From an uncultured Myxococcales bacterium (GTDB lineage: Bacteria; Myxococcota_A; Bradymonadia; UBA7976; VGTA01), in the NCBI GenBank assembly GCA_937146725.1, contig CAKZRU010000142.1, forward strand, positions 1 through 64,000: a stretch of 64,000 nt of DNA, written 5' to 3'. The stretch's first letter is position 1, and every line of letters begins with the position of its first letter. Shown here piece after piece: positions 25,056 through 34,199 of this stretch. Position numbers and translations under genes: made by a program. The notes below the pieces were generated by a model that was given only the letters and a program-made list of their open reading frames with translations, was not told where the DNA came from and did not search any database.

Positions 25056-25931
25056 TTATTTATTTAACATCTGCTGTAACCACAATAGTTCATCAATGAT
25101 TCTAGGACCAGGACGAGCTAAGCGACCTTCGAGTAGGTAAACTCTACCATTTTTAACCGCATCTATGCCCTGCCAAGCTTGGGGCGGTGTAGCGCTGATT
25201 AACTGCTTATAAAGAGCGGGGGTACTCATAAAAAGCACTTCTGGATTATAGTGAATCACTTCTTCGAGAGAGACTGTTGGCCAATCTCTACTTGTCTTTA
25301 GAGTTTCCCCACCCGCTTGCTTGAGTAAATCCCCCATATAACTTGAAGCGCCTGCGATGGTTAAAGGAGAAAACCAAATCTCAATCATAACTCGTCGCTG
25401 TATTCGTCGTTTTTTGATTTGTTTGAGCTTAGCTTGAGCTGATTTAAGCCAAGTTTTCGCTTCTTTTTGATGACCAAGCAGTTGTCCAATCTTTTGACTT
25501 TGTTCCAATATATCATTCAAGGACTTCGCTTGAATTTGATAAACATTTATACCGAGCTGTTCAAGTTTCTTTTTAAGTTCAATATGCCCTTCAATCATAA
25601 GTACATCACTTGGCTCAAGTTTTAGAATCTGCTCTAGCTTGGGAGGAAATAAATGACCCACACTGGGGATATTCAAGACTTGATTTGGTTGATCACAATG
25701 CTCACTCCTTCCAAACAGTAAATCTTCAGCTTTAAACTCATAGACCCACTCGCAGTGGGAAGGCGCTAATGCTAAAAACCTTTTGTGTGGCTGGGTAGAA
25801 TGATTTAGTTCATCAAAGTCTAAACTCACTTTTTTTTGATCTAGTTCTTGTATAGCATTGCAAGTGATCAAGCTATAACAGCTTAATCCCACTAACATGA
25901 TTTGTATTATTATTTTTTTAAGAACAAACAT
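25056..25931 (-). CDS. Periplasmic binding lipoprotein, BtuF/FhuD-like
   Basis: The 291-residue protein has a signal peptide with probable lipobox (CYSLITC). Its fold pattern matches class III (helical backbone) binding proteins for vitamin B12, corrinoids, haem or iron complexes: DVLMIEGHIELKKKLEQLGI, SLNDILEQSQKIGQLLG, and the C-terminal GIDAVKNGRVYLLEGRLARP. No permease or ATPase gene is near, so its transporter must be encoded elsewhere. It converges with the enoyl-CoA hydratase gene and diverges from a histidine kinase. The ligand is unknown. Confidence 0.75.
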   Translation of the reverse strand: MFVLKKIIIQIMLVGLSCYSLITCNAIQELDQKKVSLDFDELNHSTQPHKRFLALAPSHCEWVYEFKAEDLLFGRSEHCDQPNQVLNIPSVGHLFPPKLEQILKLEPSDVLMIEGHIELKKKLEQLGINVYQIQAKSLNDILEQSQKIGQLLGHQKEAKTWLKSAQAKLKQIKKRRIQRRVMIEIWFSPLTIAGASSYMGDLLKQAGGETLKTSRDWPTVSLEEVIHYNPEVLFMSTPALYKQLISATPPQAWQGIDAVKNGRVYLLEGRLARPGPRIIDELLWLQQMLNK

Positions 25932-26033
25932 TGAGAGTCCGATCGTAAATCTTGATGAGGTTTTTTCGATAAATTGGTATTTGAAACAAAATAAGTTAAA
26001 CTCATCTTCAAGTTTATCATATATGGGTCAATT

Positions 26034-27155
26034 ATGAGTCTTTCACATCCACCAAAAAGTGCGACAATTACAGCTTTATCACAAGATACTATGCTCAACG
26101 ATCAAAAAAAACTGTCCATGATTAAGTCGGATTACTTGATCATTATCGTTATATTTGTGGGGTTTGTGTTTGCAGGAACAATGCAATTTATGAAGATTTT
26201 AGGTTTACCTTTTACACCTAAAATCTTTGTTATGCCTATGGTGATGGCCTTTGTTTTTTCAATTGTAGTGACCCGTCTACGCATTGTCAGACGACGCTTA
26301 AAATATGAACGCGATCAAAAGGATTTTGCTAAAACGCAAGTCCAATTTCTGAACCATCGTTTAAGCGAGCTACTGGAGCAAAGAACTGAGTTATTGATCG
26401 AATCTCAAGATCAAGTTGCTTTGGCTCAAACGCGTGCCGACCTAGGTGCGATGTCGGCCGGTGTGATCCATGACCTCAATAATGCCCTAACCGCAATTAA
26501 AATGGGCTGGGAAGGCTTAAGCTATGCTGAAGATGAAGAAATCGAAGAATGTCAGCAAAGTGTAAGTTCAGGTATTGACCGAGCCATTACTATTAGTCGC
26601 GAGTTTAGAAGCTTTTTAAGACCACAGTCCTCGGCTAAAAAGGTTGAGGTTAAAGAGCTGATTACCCGACTAATCTCTATGCTTAGACGCAACATGCACC
26701 CAAGTCAAAGCTTAGAACTTCAATGGGGTGACCAATATAGTCTTTGTATGACACCTCATGAATGGTCAAGTCAGTCAGCAGAGGGTATGATACCTAAGAA
26801 CTTTTGCTTATTTGCCTATATTAGTGAGGGGCATCTTACTCAAGTTCTGATGAACTTGATCGTTAATGCACGTGACGCCTTGCATGACCAAGCAGGCCAT
26901 GTGAAAGTCTTAATTACCTCTAACTCTGAACAGGTCATCTTTAAAGTCAGTGATAATGGGTCGGGAATGCCCATTGAAGTGCAACAAAAGATTTTTGATC
27001 CCTTTTTTACAACTAAACCAGAGGGTCAAGGGACCGGACTTGGCCTACATGTACTTAAAAACCTTGTTCATAGAGCAAATGGCCAAATTGAATTAGATAG
27101 CGTAGAAGGTAAGGGAACCAGTTTCACAATTACACTCCCTCAAGTCAGACCATAA
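26034..27155 (+). CDS. Membrane sensor histidine kinase
   Basis: The 373-residue protein has two membrane helices near residues 32-85 with almost no periplasmic loop. A coiled-coil linker follows, then an H-box SAGVIHDLNNALTAIKMGW (about 141-159, phospho-His in HDLNN). The ATPase domain has an N box (LMNLIVNARDAL), G1 (VSDNGSGMP), F (FDPFFTTK) and G2 (GQGTGLGLHVL). The HDLNN form is common in NtrB/HWE-like orphan kinases. There is no response-regulator gene alongside. The lack of a sensor domain suggests sensing inside the membrane or through a partner. Confidence 0.9.
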   Translation: MSLSHPPKSATITALSQDTMLNDQKKLSMIKSDYLIIIVIFVGFVFAGTMQFMKILGLPFTPKIFVMPMVMAFVFSIVVTRLRIVRRRLKYERDQKDFAKTQVQFLNHRLSELLEQRTELLIESQDQVALAQTRADLGAMSAGVIHDLNNALTAIKMGWEGLSYAEDEEIEECQQSVSSGIDRAITISREFRSFLRPQSSAKKVEVKELITRLISMLRRNMHPSQSLELQWGDQYSLCMTPHEWSSQSAEGMIPKNFCLFAYISEGHLTQVLMNLIVNARDALHDQAGHVKVLITSNSEQVIFKVSDNGSGMPIEVQQKIFDPFFTTKPEGQGTGLGLHVLKNLVHRANGQIELDSVEGKGTSFTITLPQVRP

Positions 27156-27159
27156 ATAG

Positions 27160-27663
27160 ATGTCACTTCCTAAAAAAGACCGCCTTGTTGCTCAAACTAC
27201 CGGTGCTGTAGAAATTCTAAAGTCGACCACTGTGGCCATCGCCAAGGTTGAAGTCGCTCCATCTGTATTTCCATCCATCACCGCAAGTTTAATTGGCCTC
27301 ATGGCCAGCTATTTATTTTGGTCTCAAGGAGAGGCAGATGCACATGCTCCTGCCTTGATGGGCTTAGGCTTAGCCATTTTGTGGCGTCTGCGAAATGAAT
27401 ATTGGTGGAATGCAATCAGTCGTTGGCTATATTTAGCCTTATTTGCACTATTTTTAATTGAAAGAGCTCCTGCACATAATGTGTTTATTGAAGGTAACTG
27501 GGTTGAGGTTAGCTTATCTCCAGGGCTGTATTTATGTGGTGCATCAAGTTTATTAGTTGGTCTCAGTGCTTGGTTGATTCACGCTCAATCGGACCCTTCA
27601 TTTTCATCTTCTAAACAACATAACAAGGCTGAATCATACAAAAGCAAAGGGAAAAAAGTTTGA
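27160..27663 (+). CDS. Small polytopic membrane protein
   Basis: The 167-residue protein has about four hydrophobic helices (ITASLIGLMASYLFW, ALMGLGLAILW, WLYLALFALFLIE, LYLCGASSLLVGLSAWLI) between polar ends. I do not recognise it. The ATG is 4 bp after the histidine kinase stop, and its TGA overlaps the next gene's ATG by one base. It therefore sits in the middle of a tight three-gene unit and could be a membrane partner of the kinase. Confidence 0.65.
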   Translation: MSLPKKDRLVAQTTGAVEILKSTTVAIAKVEVAPSVFPSITASLIGLMASYLFWSQGEADAHAPALMGLGLAILWRLRNEYWWNAISRWLYLALFALFLIERAPAHNVFIEGNWVEVSLSPGLYLCGASSLLVGLSAWLIHAQSDPSFSSSKQHNKAESYKSKGKKV

Positions 27664-28571
27664 TGACATCAGAAACACAGACCATTGAGGGACATCTAAT
27701 TAAACTTAAAGCTCAAATCCCAGATATGCTCGCCAACGATGATTTTATTCAGCCAAAGACAGAACAGGCTAACTTAAGTGCTGATGTTCATTACCATTTG
27801 AGGCTGATTCATTCACCAAGTAGCGAACAAGCACCGTATGAAGCAAGCAGTATCAAAGAAGAGCGATCACTGAATGACCTCATTGGCCAAAAGATCTCTA
27901 TTCAGTTCTTAAAGGCAATTCATTGTTTGTATTGTGGAAAGAAGATCAAGAAAACATACAGTGATGGTTATTGCTATCCCTGTTTTATTGAACAACCCTC
28001 TGCGGCTGAATGTATTATTCGACCCGCCTTATGCCAAGCTCATGAGGGGGGAGGAAGAGATCCTGAATGGGAGCTTGCTAATCATTTACAGCCTCACTAT
28101 GTTTATTTCGCTCTTTCAAGCAAGATTAAAGTGGGTGTCACTCGGGACTGGCCTACCCGTTGGCTTGATCAAGGGGCAGATGCGGTTAAAGTCATTGCAG
28201 TCACACCCTATCGTCAATTAGCCGGACTGATTGAGCTTGAATTAGCTGAGCATTACTCGGATAAATTGTCTTGGCAGGCAATGTTGAAAGGTCAAGTGCT
28301 AGAAGACTGTGATCTGCATAAGGAAGCCCTTCACTGTAAAAACTTACTTTCTGAGTCTTTGACACAGTATCTCAGCCCACAATCCACCTGCTTACAGCTA
28401 AACTATCCGATCAAACAACATCCCGCTAAAGTGAAAAGCATAAAGCTAGATAAGCAGGAACTGATGACCGGTACTTTGATGGGTGTTAAAGGCCAATATC
28501 TTATTTTTGATGAGCAAAGGGTGATCAATATCAGAGCCCATAGTGGGTATCAAGTACGTATTAGTTACTAA
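27663..28571 (+). CDS. DUF2797 protein
   Basis: The 302-residue cytoplasmic protein begins at ATG 27663, which overlaps the previous stop (TGATG). It has the DUF2797 layout: a Cys pair and knuckle (CLYCGKKI, CYPCF, about 95-118) that probably binds zinc, then a CxxH segment (LCQAHEGG) and the diagnostic HYVYFALSSKIKVGVTRDWP followed by RWLDQGADAV (about 145-175). The KVGxTR core resembles GIY-YIG endonuclease folds. The family's function is not established. Confidence 0.82.
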   Translation: MTSETQTIEGHLIKLKAQIPDMLANDDFIQPKTEQANLSADVHYHLRLIHSPSSEQAPYEASSIKEERSLNDLIGQKISIQFLKAIHCLYCGKKIKKTYSDGYCYPCFIEQPSAAECIIRPALCQAHEGGGRDPEWELANHLQPHYVYFALSSKIKVGVTRDWPTRWLDQGADAVKVIAVTPYRQLAGLIELELAEHYSDKLSWQAMLKGQVLEDCDLHKEALHCKNLLSESLTQYLSPQSTCLQLNYPIKQHPAKVKSIKLDKQELMTGTLMGVKGQYLIFDEQRVINIRAHSGYQVRISY

Positions 28572-28688
28572 TCAACCATATCAAAACTTACTTTGATCTC
28601 GGCTAAAATGAAACCTTGAGGTATCTTAAAAGATCGCTTTGTTAAGATTTAATCATTTTAACATTTATTTAAAGGTTTTACTTAGACG

Positions 28689-29072
28689 ATGATCAAACAA
28701 TACTTGAGCTCCCTTGTTGTTTTTACTCTCATTGATGGACTTTGGCTCGGCTTTGTTGCGCCTAAGTTTTACAAGGCCCATATTGGACATCTTATGAAGC
28801 CACAAGCTGACTTTGTTGCAGCAGGTTTATTTTATCTATTATTCTTGATCGGCCTAAATGTATTTGTGATTGCTCCAAAGTTTGACCAACCCTTACTGAC
28901 AGTAGGACTTTACGGTGCATTTTTTGGTTTGATTACCTATGCAACCTTTGACCTTACCTCATTGGCAGTCTTTAAAGACTTTCCATATTTAGTAGCTGGT
29001 GTTGATATGCTGTGGGGCGCTATTTTATGTGCTTCAATTTCGGTTTTAACCGTTTGGTTTAACCGAGCTTAA
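28689..29072 (+). CDS. DUF2177 membrane protein
   Basis: The 127-residue protein has four hydrophobic helices and the DUF2177 pattern: TLIDGLWLGFVAPKFYKAHI near the N-terminus, then GLITYATFDLTSLAVFKDFP and VDMLWGAIL. The family is a small integral membrane group of unknown function. It stands alone on the plus strand with a 117-bp gap upstream and converges with the tail-anchored protein gene. Confidence 0.83.
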   Translation: MIKQYLSSLVVFTLIDGLWLGFVAPKFYKAHIGHLMKPQADFVAAGLFYLLFLIGLNVFVIAPKFDQPLLTVGLYGAFFGLITYATFDLTSLAVFKDFPYLVAGVDMLWGAILCASISVLTVWFNRA

Positions 29073-29117
29073 TTCACACACTGCCCTTTCAAGGATTGAA
29101 GTTCATTTAGCCATGTA

Positions 29118-30119
29118 CTAGCTACCCATTTGCTGGAACCATAAAAGCCATAAAGCAATCAGTAGACACACAAAAGCTAAAACAAGACGGAATGGAACTA
29201 ACGGTTCAACTTTACCGCCATCAAACTCATTGACCCAAGAGCTCACTTGTGGGTAGCCCGGTTGAGTCAAATCAATTCGAGCCGCCAAGGAGTCGAGTTC
29301 TCTGATACAGGCCTCATTTCGTCGACGTTGTAGCGAGCGCTTGTAACGATCATAAAGCTTGCGCCAACCTCTTGCATCAGGGTCGGGAGGATCTATCCCA
29401 CGACTATCTAATTGCTCGGCAATTTCCCCAATTACACCTCGCATCAGAGTCACGGGATGTAAAGGAATTGGATTTTTACCTTTTAGTCCCAAAACGGTTG
29501 GTAAGATATCAAGCGAGAGCTTGTAAATCGCCGGATTATGAGCTTGTGGGATTTTATGGAGCTTTAAGGCCTGAATAAAGCTGAGTTCTTCATCGCTCAT
29601 CCAACTGATATACATATTGATTTCACGGTCAAAAAGCTTAAGTAAAGCGGGGATCTTACTCGCTTCTGGTAATGGGCATTGGGGATCTTGTAAATCATAC
29701 CCTTTACGTGCCATCAAAATGGCGATAACTACTTGTTTTTGCACTACAAAACGTACAATACGTCCTGAGTTTGTTCGCTCTACATAACGGGCTAAATGCT
29801 TTAAGCGACCTTCCGCCCATGGCTTAAATAACTTGGGTGAATGCTGTTCGGGTCTGGGTAGAACGATCACGACTCGTTCAAACAGCTCTTTATTATCGCT
29901 CTCAACCTTTAACCAAGCCCCATGGCTATGAATGGACCAAGTTTGATCTTTGAGCGTTTTTTCACCAAGAAGCTTTAAAAGCTTTTCAGATTTATCGCCA
30001 ATATATCTTTGAACGTGAGTGCCATCAGGACGTTGAGATTGATAATAGCTCAACATGAATGGTAGGTGTGTATTGACTTGTGACAAGAGCACCTCGAGTT
30101 CAGGTTGATGAGTGAGCAA
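29118..30119 (-). CDS. Protein of unknown function with a C-terminal membrane anchor
   Basis: The 333-residue protein has no signal peptide. Its large soluble, basic, helix-rich region includes a Pro/Asp turn (GIDPPDPDARGW, about 245). It ends in a single hydrophobic helix (LVLAFVCLLIALWLLWF) a few residues from the C-terminus, so it should be tail-anchored with the bulk in the cytoplasm. No family is recognised. It is monocistronic between convergent and divergent neighbours. Confidence 0.65.
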   Translation of the reverse strand: MLTHQPELEVLLSQVNTHLPFMLSYYQSQRPDGTHVQRYIGDKSEKLLKLLGEKTLKDQTWSIHSHGAWLKVESDNKELFERVVIVLPRPEQHSPKLFKPWAEGRLKHLARYVERTNSGRIVRFVVQKQVVIAILMARKGYDLQDPQCPLPEASKIPALLKLFDREINMYISWMSDEELSFIQALKLHKIPQAHNPAIYKLSLDILPTVLGLKGKNPIPLHPVTLMRGVIGEIAEQLDSRGIDPPDPDARGWRKLYDRYKRSLQRRRNEACIRELDSLAARIDLTQPGYPQVSSWVNEFDGGKVEPLVPFRLVLAFVCLLIALWLLWFQQMGS

Positions 30120-30404
30120 AATAGATAAAAATATGTATGAGTCTTAAACTCAACTATTGTGCTTAACAAAGTCTGCAAAGAAAAGGTAGTCCAAAGCGCA
30201 TAACGATCAAGATTACTATCAAAACGACTATGAAAGAATGTTCTATTTGTACTCTATTGTTATCATCGCTCAGTCGTACAGACATCAAAATTAAAGCGGA
30301 ATGAATCATATTTGTTAAGCCTAAGCAAGAGTTGTTGAGGAACGAAGCGGGAATTGCTAAAAGTCTGTTTGGATTTGAGCTTTCTGAGCAGTAAAGGAGC
30401 TGAT

Positions 30405-31592
30405 ATGTCAGAACACAATCATCATGATGCAACTCTTTGGGGAGCAAGTACAACTTGCGTTCACGCAGGCGTAGCCCCCGATCCGGTACACGGGGCAATT
30501 ATGACCCCTATTTTTCAGACATCTACCTATGTCCAACCGGCACCAGGCCAACCTATTTCTTATGACTACTCACGAGGCGGCAATCCTACGCGTGAAGCAC
30601 TTGAAGGCTCATTAGCAGGGATTGAAGGGGCCAAGCATGCGATTTCCTTTGGGTCAGGATTAGCAGCTGTACAAGCGGTAGTACAGTTAGCTCGGCCGGG
30701 TGACCATGTCTTGGTATGTGATGATGTCTATGGGGGAACCGGTCGTTTATTTAGACGCTTATATGCCGATTATGGCATTGAGTTTGAGTTTAAGGATCTT
30801 GCCGGTACTCAAGATGAGATCAAAGCGGCGATTAAGCCAAATACTCGCTTTGTTTGGATTGAGTCACCCACCAATCCCTTACTTAAAGTCCTCGATATTG
30901 AAATGATTGCTGACGTCGCTCATCAAGCGGGCGCAAAGCTAATTGTTGATAATACTTTTGCCTCACCGATCTTCCAGTCTCCACTCAAGCTTGGTGCCGA
31001 TATTGTTATGCATAGCCTCACCAAATATATTGGTGGACATAGCGATATTATTGGTGGTGCTCTCATGCTTAACGATGATGAATTAGAAGAAAAACTCCGC
31101 TTTATTCAGTTTGCAGCTGGCGCTGTGAATGCACCGCTAGACTGCTTCCTACTCTTGCGCTCAATTAAGACTTTGGCGATCCGTATGGAAGCTCACCAAC
31201 GCAATGCCTTTAAAGTGGCTGAAGCCTTACAAAGTATGGAGCAGTTTAATGAGGTGATTTATCCGGGATTAAGCAAGCATCCTCAGTATGATATTGCCAA
31301 AAAACAAATGAGTGGCTTTTCAGGAATGGTAAGTGTTCGTCTTAATGGTGATTTTCAGCAAGTGACTCGCTTTATGCAAAGTCTTAAAGTATTCTCTCTA
31401 GCCGAAAGTCTTGGGGGCGTGGAGTCTTTAGCAAATCACCCAGAAACGATGACCCATGCTTCCGTTCCTCCTGCGTTAAGAGAACAACTAGGAATTAGTG
31501 CGAACTTAGTAAGATTATCGGTTGGTATCGAGAATGCTCAAGACCTAATCGATGACCTTAAGCAGGCGGCTAGCTTTGCCTTAAAGTCTTAA
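30405..31592 (+). CDS. PLP-dependent trans-sulfuration enzyme (cystathionine gamma-lyase/gamma-synthase family)
   Basis: The start at ATG 30405 has AAGGAG 6 bp upstream; an in-frame ATG at 30354 adds 17 poorly conserved residues. The 395-residue protein is full length. It has GAIMTPIFQTSTYVQPAPG, the YDYSRGGNPTREALE substrate/PLP segment, AISFGSGLAAVQ, the aspartate strand LIVDNTFASP and the PLP lysine in HSLTKYIGGHSD. The C-terminal SLGGVESLANHPETMTH is typical of cystathionine gamma-lyase and gamma-synthase. The reaction direction cannot be fixed from sequence. Confidence 0.92.
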   Translation: MSEHNHHDATLWGASTTCVHAGVAPDPVHGAIMTPIFQTSTYVQPAPGQPISYDYSRGGNPTREALEGSLAGIEGAKHAISFGSGLAAVQAVVQLARPGDHVLVCDDVYGGTGRLFRRLYADYGIEFEFKDLAGTQDEIKAAIKPNTRFVWIESPTNPLLKVLDIEMIADVAHQAGAKLIVDNTFASPIFQSPLKLGADIVMHSLTKYIGGHSDIIGGALMLNDDELEEKLRFIQFAAGAVNAPLDCFLLLRSIKTLAIRMEAHQRNAFKVAEALQSMEQFNEVIYPGLSKHPQYDIAKKQMSGFSGMVSVRLNGDFQQVTRFMQSLKVFSLAESLGGVESLANHPETMTHASVPPALREQLGISANLVRLSVGIENAQDLIDDLKQAASFALKS

Positions 31593-31606
31593 TTTAAAGT
31601 CTTAAG
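31581..31606 (+). repeat. 13-bp tandem duplication across the stop codon of the trans-sulfuration gene
   Basis: ttaaagtcttaat (31581-31593) is followed directly by ttaaagtcttaag (31594-31606), identical at 12 of 13 positions. The first copy contains the final Leu-Lys-Ser codons and the TAA stop (31590-31592). Confidence 0.8.
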
Positions 31607-31655
31607 GATCTGAACCTAAAACCCTTATAAAACCCTTAGCAAGAAAGCGATCACA

Positions 31656-33194
31656 GTGCTTGTTTGTCCTGCTCACTCTGTAAACCTCTTAGACCTGAGC
31701 TTAGGTACGACTCGTTTTAAACGATTTCGACATTTTAAAAGCATCTGTTTAATGAGTGTAATCTTACTTACCCTCATCGTTCACTGCCTGTGTACTTGTT
31801 TAATCGGCACTTGCTTGGCAAGTCCTTTTGAACTGTATGGTGTGGGTTCAAAGGGCTCTGCTTTAGCAAATACGGGTAGTGCTTCGGCGAGTGATTATAG
31901 TGCGGTCTATTATAATCCGGCCGCTTTACTGAATTCAAAGTCATCACTAGGCATGGGTTTATCATATACCTTTAAGGATCTTGAAGTTAAATTAAGCCCT
32001 AGACCAATGGGTTATAATATTCCTGATCTTGGTGCTTCTTCTCCGGCTGTTCCAAGTGCTTTTGAACTTAGAACACGGAGTGGTCAAACACAAGCTACCC
32101 ATAGTTTTACTATGATTACCGGTTTATCTAGCAACTTGGGCACTCAAAACCTAAGGGTTGGCTTTTTACTATCTTTGCCGGTTTATCACAGTATTGATAG
32201 CTATCCAAGTCGCTTTGCAGATGAGCGAGAACGCTTATTTAGTAATCAAGTGAGTTTTAGCTTATTGGGTGGACGAGTTGAACATTTTGTTGCTCAAGTG
32301 GCGGCCGCCTATCAACTTGGAGACTGGCTGGCAGTTGGTATTGGGGCAAGTGTTGCCCCCGAAGCTTTTACCCGTAATTTTATTTATATGAATGATGCAG
32401 CTCGTCAAGATGAGGTCGACTTAAATATCGGCTTACAAACCTCTACTCGTTGGCGCTTAAATGCTGGCTTACTTGTGACACCAAATCAAAGATTTAAACT
32501 CGGAATGAACTACCGAGATGAGCAGTATATGGTGATTAGAGGGTTAAATGAGGTTCAAGTTCGCGGTCTACAAGGCAGTGATAGCTATCCCTTTGAGCAA
32601 TCGCTTTATATTATTACTGATTACAGTCCAAGACAGTTTACTTATGCACTGAATTATTTGAGTCAAAATCAAGATCACAGCCTAAGTTTAGATTTGGTGT
32701 ATACCCTATGGTCAGATTATTTGGACGCCCATGGCGAAGAAGTTGACTTCACTGATATTTGGAGCCCTAGACTTGCCTATGAATATCAGATGCTCAACGG
32801 ACAAGCGGCTCGCTTTGGTATACAGTGGAGCCCAAGTCCTATTCCAGAGCAAGATGGCCGATCCAATTACGTTGATAACGACCGCTTGGTTTTGAGTGTA
32901 GGAAGTGGCCATGAAATTGAGATTCAAGGGAAAAGCTTGAGCTTGTCTTGGCATATTCAATTTCATGGCTTAGTGGGACGCAGTCATCAGAAAACCCTTA
33001 AAACTGATTATGAGTTATGCCAAAGCGACACCCAAAGCCTATGTGATGAAGTTGATGACAACCTAACCGATCCTAATACGCAAACTCCTTACCCAGAAGC
33101 ACAAGGCTTGCAAACTGGCAATCCGGGCTTTCCCGGCTATTCACATGGCGGTCTCATTATCCAAACCGGAGTAGAAGTCACATGGCGTTTTTAA
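31656..33194 (+). CDS. FadL/OmpP1-type outer-membrane transport protein
   Basis: The 512-residue protein has a hydrophobic leader (about 31-50) ending near TCLASPFE. The FadL N-terminal hatch signature follows: FELYGVGSKGSALANTG then YSAVYYNPAALLN. The rest alternates like a beta-barrel and ends with a C-terminal aromatic residue (VEVTWRF), a good outer-membrane insertion signal. FadL-type channels pass hydrophobic molecules such as fatty acids. The GTG at 31656 is the longest start; an in-frame ATG at 31752 would give a shorter signal peptide. The last 13 bp overlap the following lipoprotein gene. Confidence 0.82.
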   Translation: MLVCPAHSVNLLDLSLGTTRFKRFRHFKSICLMSVILLTLIVHCLCTCLIGTCLASPFELYGVGSKGSALANTGSASASDYSAVYYNPAALLNSKSSLGMGLSYTFKDLEVKLSPRPMGYNIPDLGASSPAVPSAFELRTRSGQTQATHSFTMITGLSSNLGTQNLRVGFLLSLPVYHSIDSYPSRFADERERLFSNQVSFSLLGGRVEHFVAQVAAAYQLGDWLAVGIGASVAPEAFTRNFIYMNDAARQDEVDLNIGLQTSTRWRLNAGLLVTPNQRFKLGMNYRDEQYMVIRGLNEVQVRGLQGSDSYPFEQSLYIITDYSPRQFTYALNYLSQNQDHSLSLDLVYTLWSDYLDAHGEEVDFTDIWSPRLAYEYQMLNGQAARFGIQWSPSPIPEQDGRSNYVDNDRLVLSVGSGHEIEIQGKSLSLSWHIQFHGLVGRSHQKTLKTDYELCQSDTQSLCDEVDDNLTDPNTQTPYPEAQGLQTGNPGFPGYSHGGLIIQTGVEVTWRF

Positions 33195-34156
33195 CTAGAG
33201 ATCTTTTAATAAAAAAGTATGGAGACCTATCAAAAAGAGTAAACTTGAGTCTTTATATACTCTTTTACCTTCTTATTATCGGTCACTCGGCTTGTGAAGC
33301 CCCTCCTGTTCCACAAGGGTACTTTCAAACACAGAGTGTAGACGAAATAGAAGCAGGAACACAGCTCGCTGAAAGTGCGGGCGATACTCCAAATATGAGC
33401 CGCTACCTAGAAAGCCTAGATGGGTATTGGCTACACTACAGTCAAGTGTCTACCTGTGTGGATATTGGAAGCTCTTTGGAGCAGATCAATCGCTCTTTAT
33501 ACTTAGTTAAGGTCATACAAAGTGATCACGGAGGCCTAGAGGAAACGTGGGAAGCCTGCCAAATTGATTTAACTCCGGTTATCAGCGTACAGGCAAGAGT
33601 CCCCGATGCCCTTAGGCAAAGTGTATACCCTTTGACCACTCAGCAGGGCATACTTGTTGGTACTCCGCCAAAGCCGTCTTATAGCTCCGGACCGATGGCT
33701 GAAATATGGGGTATTCGTTTTGAACAAAACTTACTTGATCCCATGCCCACCGAGCCTGATGATGAAAGAATCTTTGATATGGATAATGATGGGGAAATAG
33801 GAGTCACTTTGTATATTGGCGATACTTGTTTAGCATATATGACACAAAGAAGAGTGAGCCATTACCAAGGAGAAATGGTTGCACCCGATGAAATTCAAGG
33901 CCAAGCTTTATCGGTCACAGAACAATACATCATTGACGCTTCTGCACCGATTTGTAAAACAGCCTATCAAACTCGTTCCAACCCACAGCGAAGCCACTTT
34001 AACCGTATTAGAGTGGATGGGCTTGGTGGTGCCTTAGACTTTGATCAAAACCAAGATGGAAACATTGATTGTGAAGAAGTTCTCAGCCAAAGACAGCGTC
34101 TTTTTCCTAGCCGTTTACAAGTGATGGAAGTTGATCACGAGGCCTGTTCTCTATAA
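33182..34156 (+). CDS. Predicted lipoprotein with calcium-loop-like motifs
   Basis: The 324-residue protein overlaps the FadL-like gene by 13 bp, so the two are co-translated. It has a basic N-terminus, a hydrophobic stretch and a lipobox (IIGHSAC, Cys about 39). Two EF-hand/dockerin-like Asp loops occur, DMDNDGEIG (about 199) and DFDQNQDGNID (about 291). Several cysteines could form disulfides. The family is not recognised. The context suggests an accessory to the outer-membrane channel. Confidence 0.7.
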   Translation: MAFLTRDLLIKKYGDLSKRVNLSLYILFYLLIIGHSACEAPPVPQGYFQTQSVDEIEAGTQLAESAGDTPNMSRYLESLDGYWLHYSQVSTCVDIGSSLEQINRSLYLVKVIQSDHGGLEETWEACQIDLTPVISVQARVPDALRQSVYPLTTQQGILVGTPPKPSYSSGPMAEIWGIRFEQNLLDPMPTEPDDERIFDMDNDGEIGVTLYIGDTCLAYMTQRRVSHYQGEMVAPDEIQGQALSVTEQYIIDASAPICKTAYQTRSNPQRSHFNRIRVDGLGGALDFDQNQDGNIDCEEVLSQRQRLFPSRLQVMEVDHEACSL

Positions 34157-34199
34157 AAAAACATTCGCAGTCCATTTTCATATAAATCTCCTGCTGAGA

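Noticed and set aside
30163..30498. A minus-strand frame of 111 codons with a hydrophobic C-terminus upstream of the trans-sulfuration gene
   Set aside because: It overlaps the well-supported start at 30405, has no ribosome site at any internal ATG, and the hydrophobic stretch comes from an AT-rich leader.
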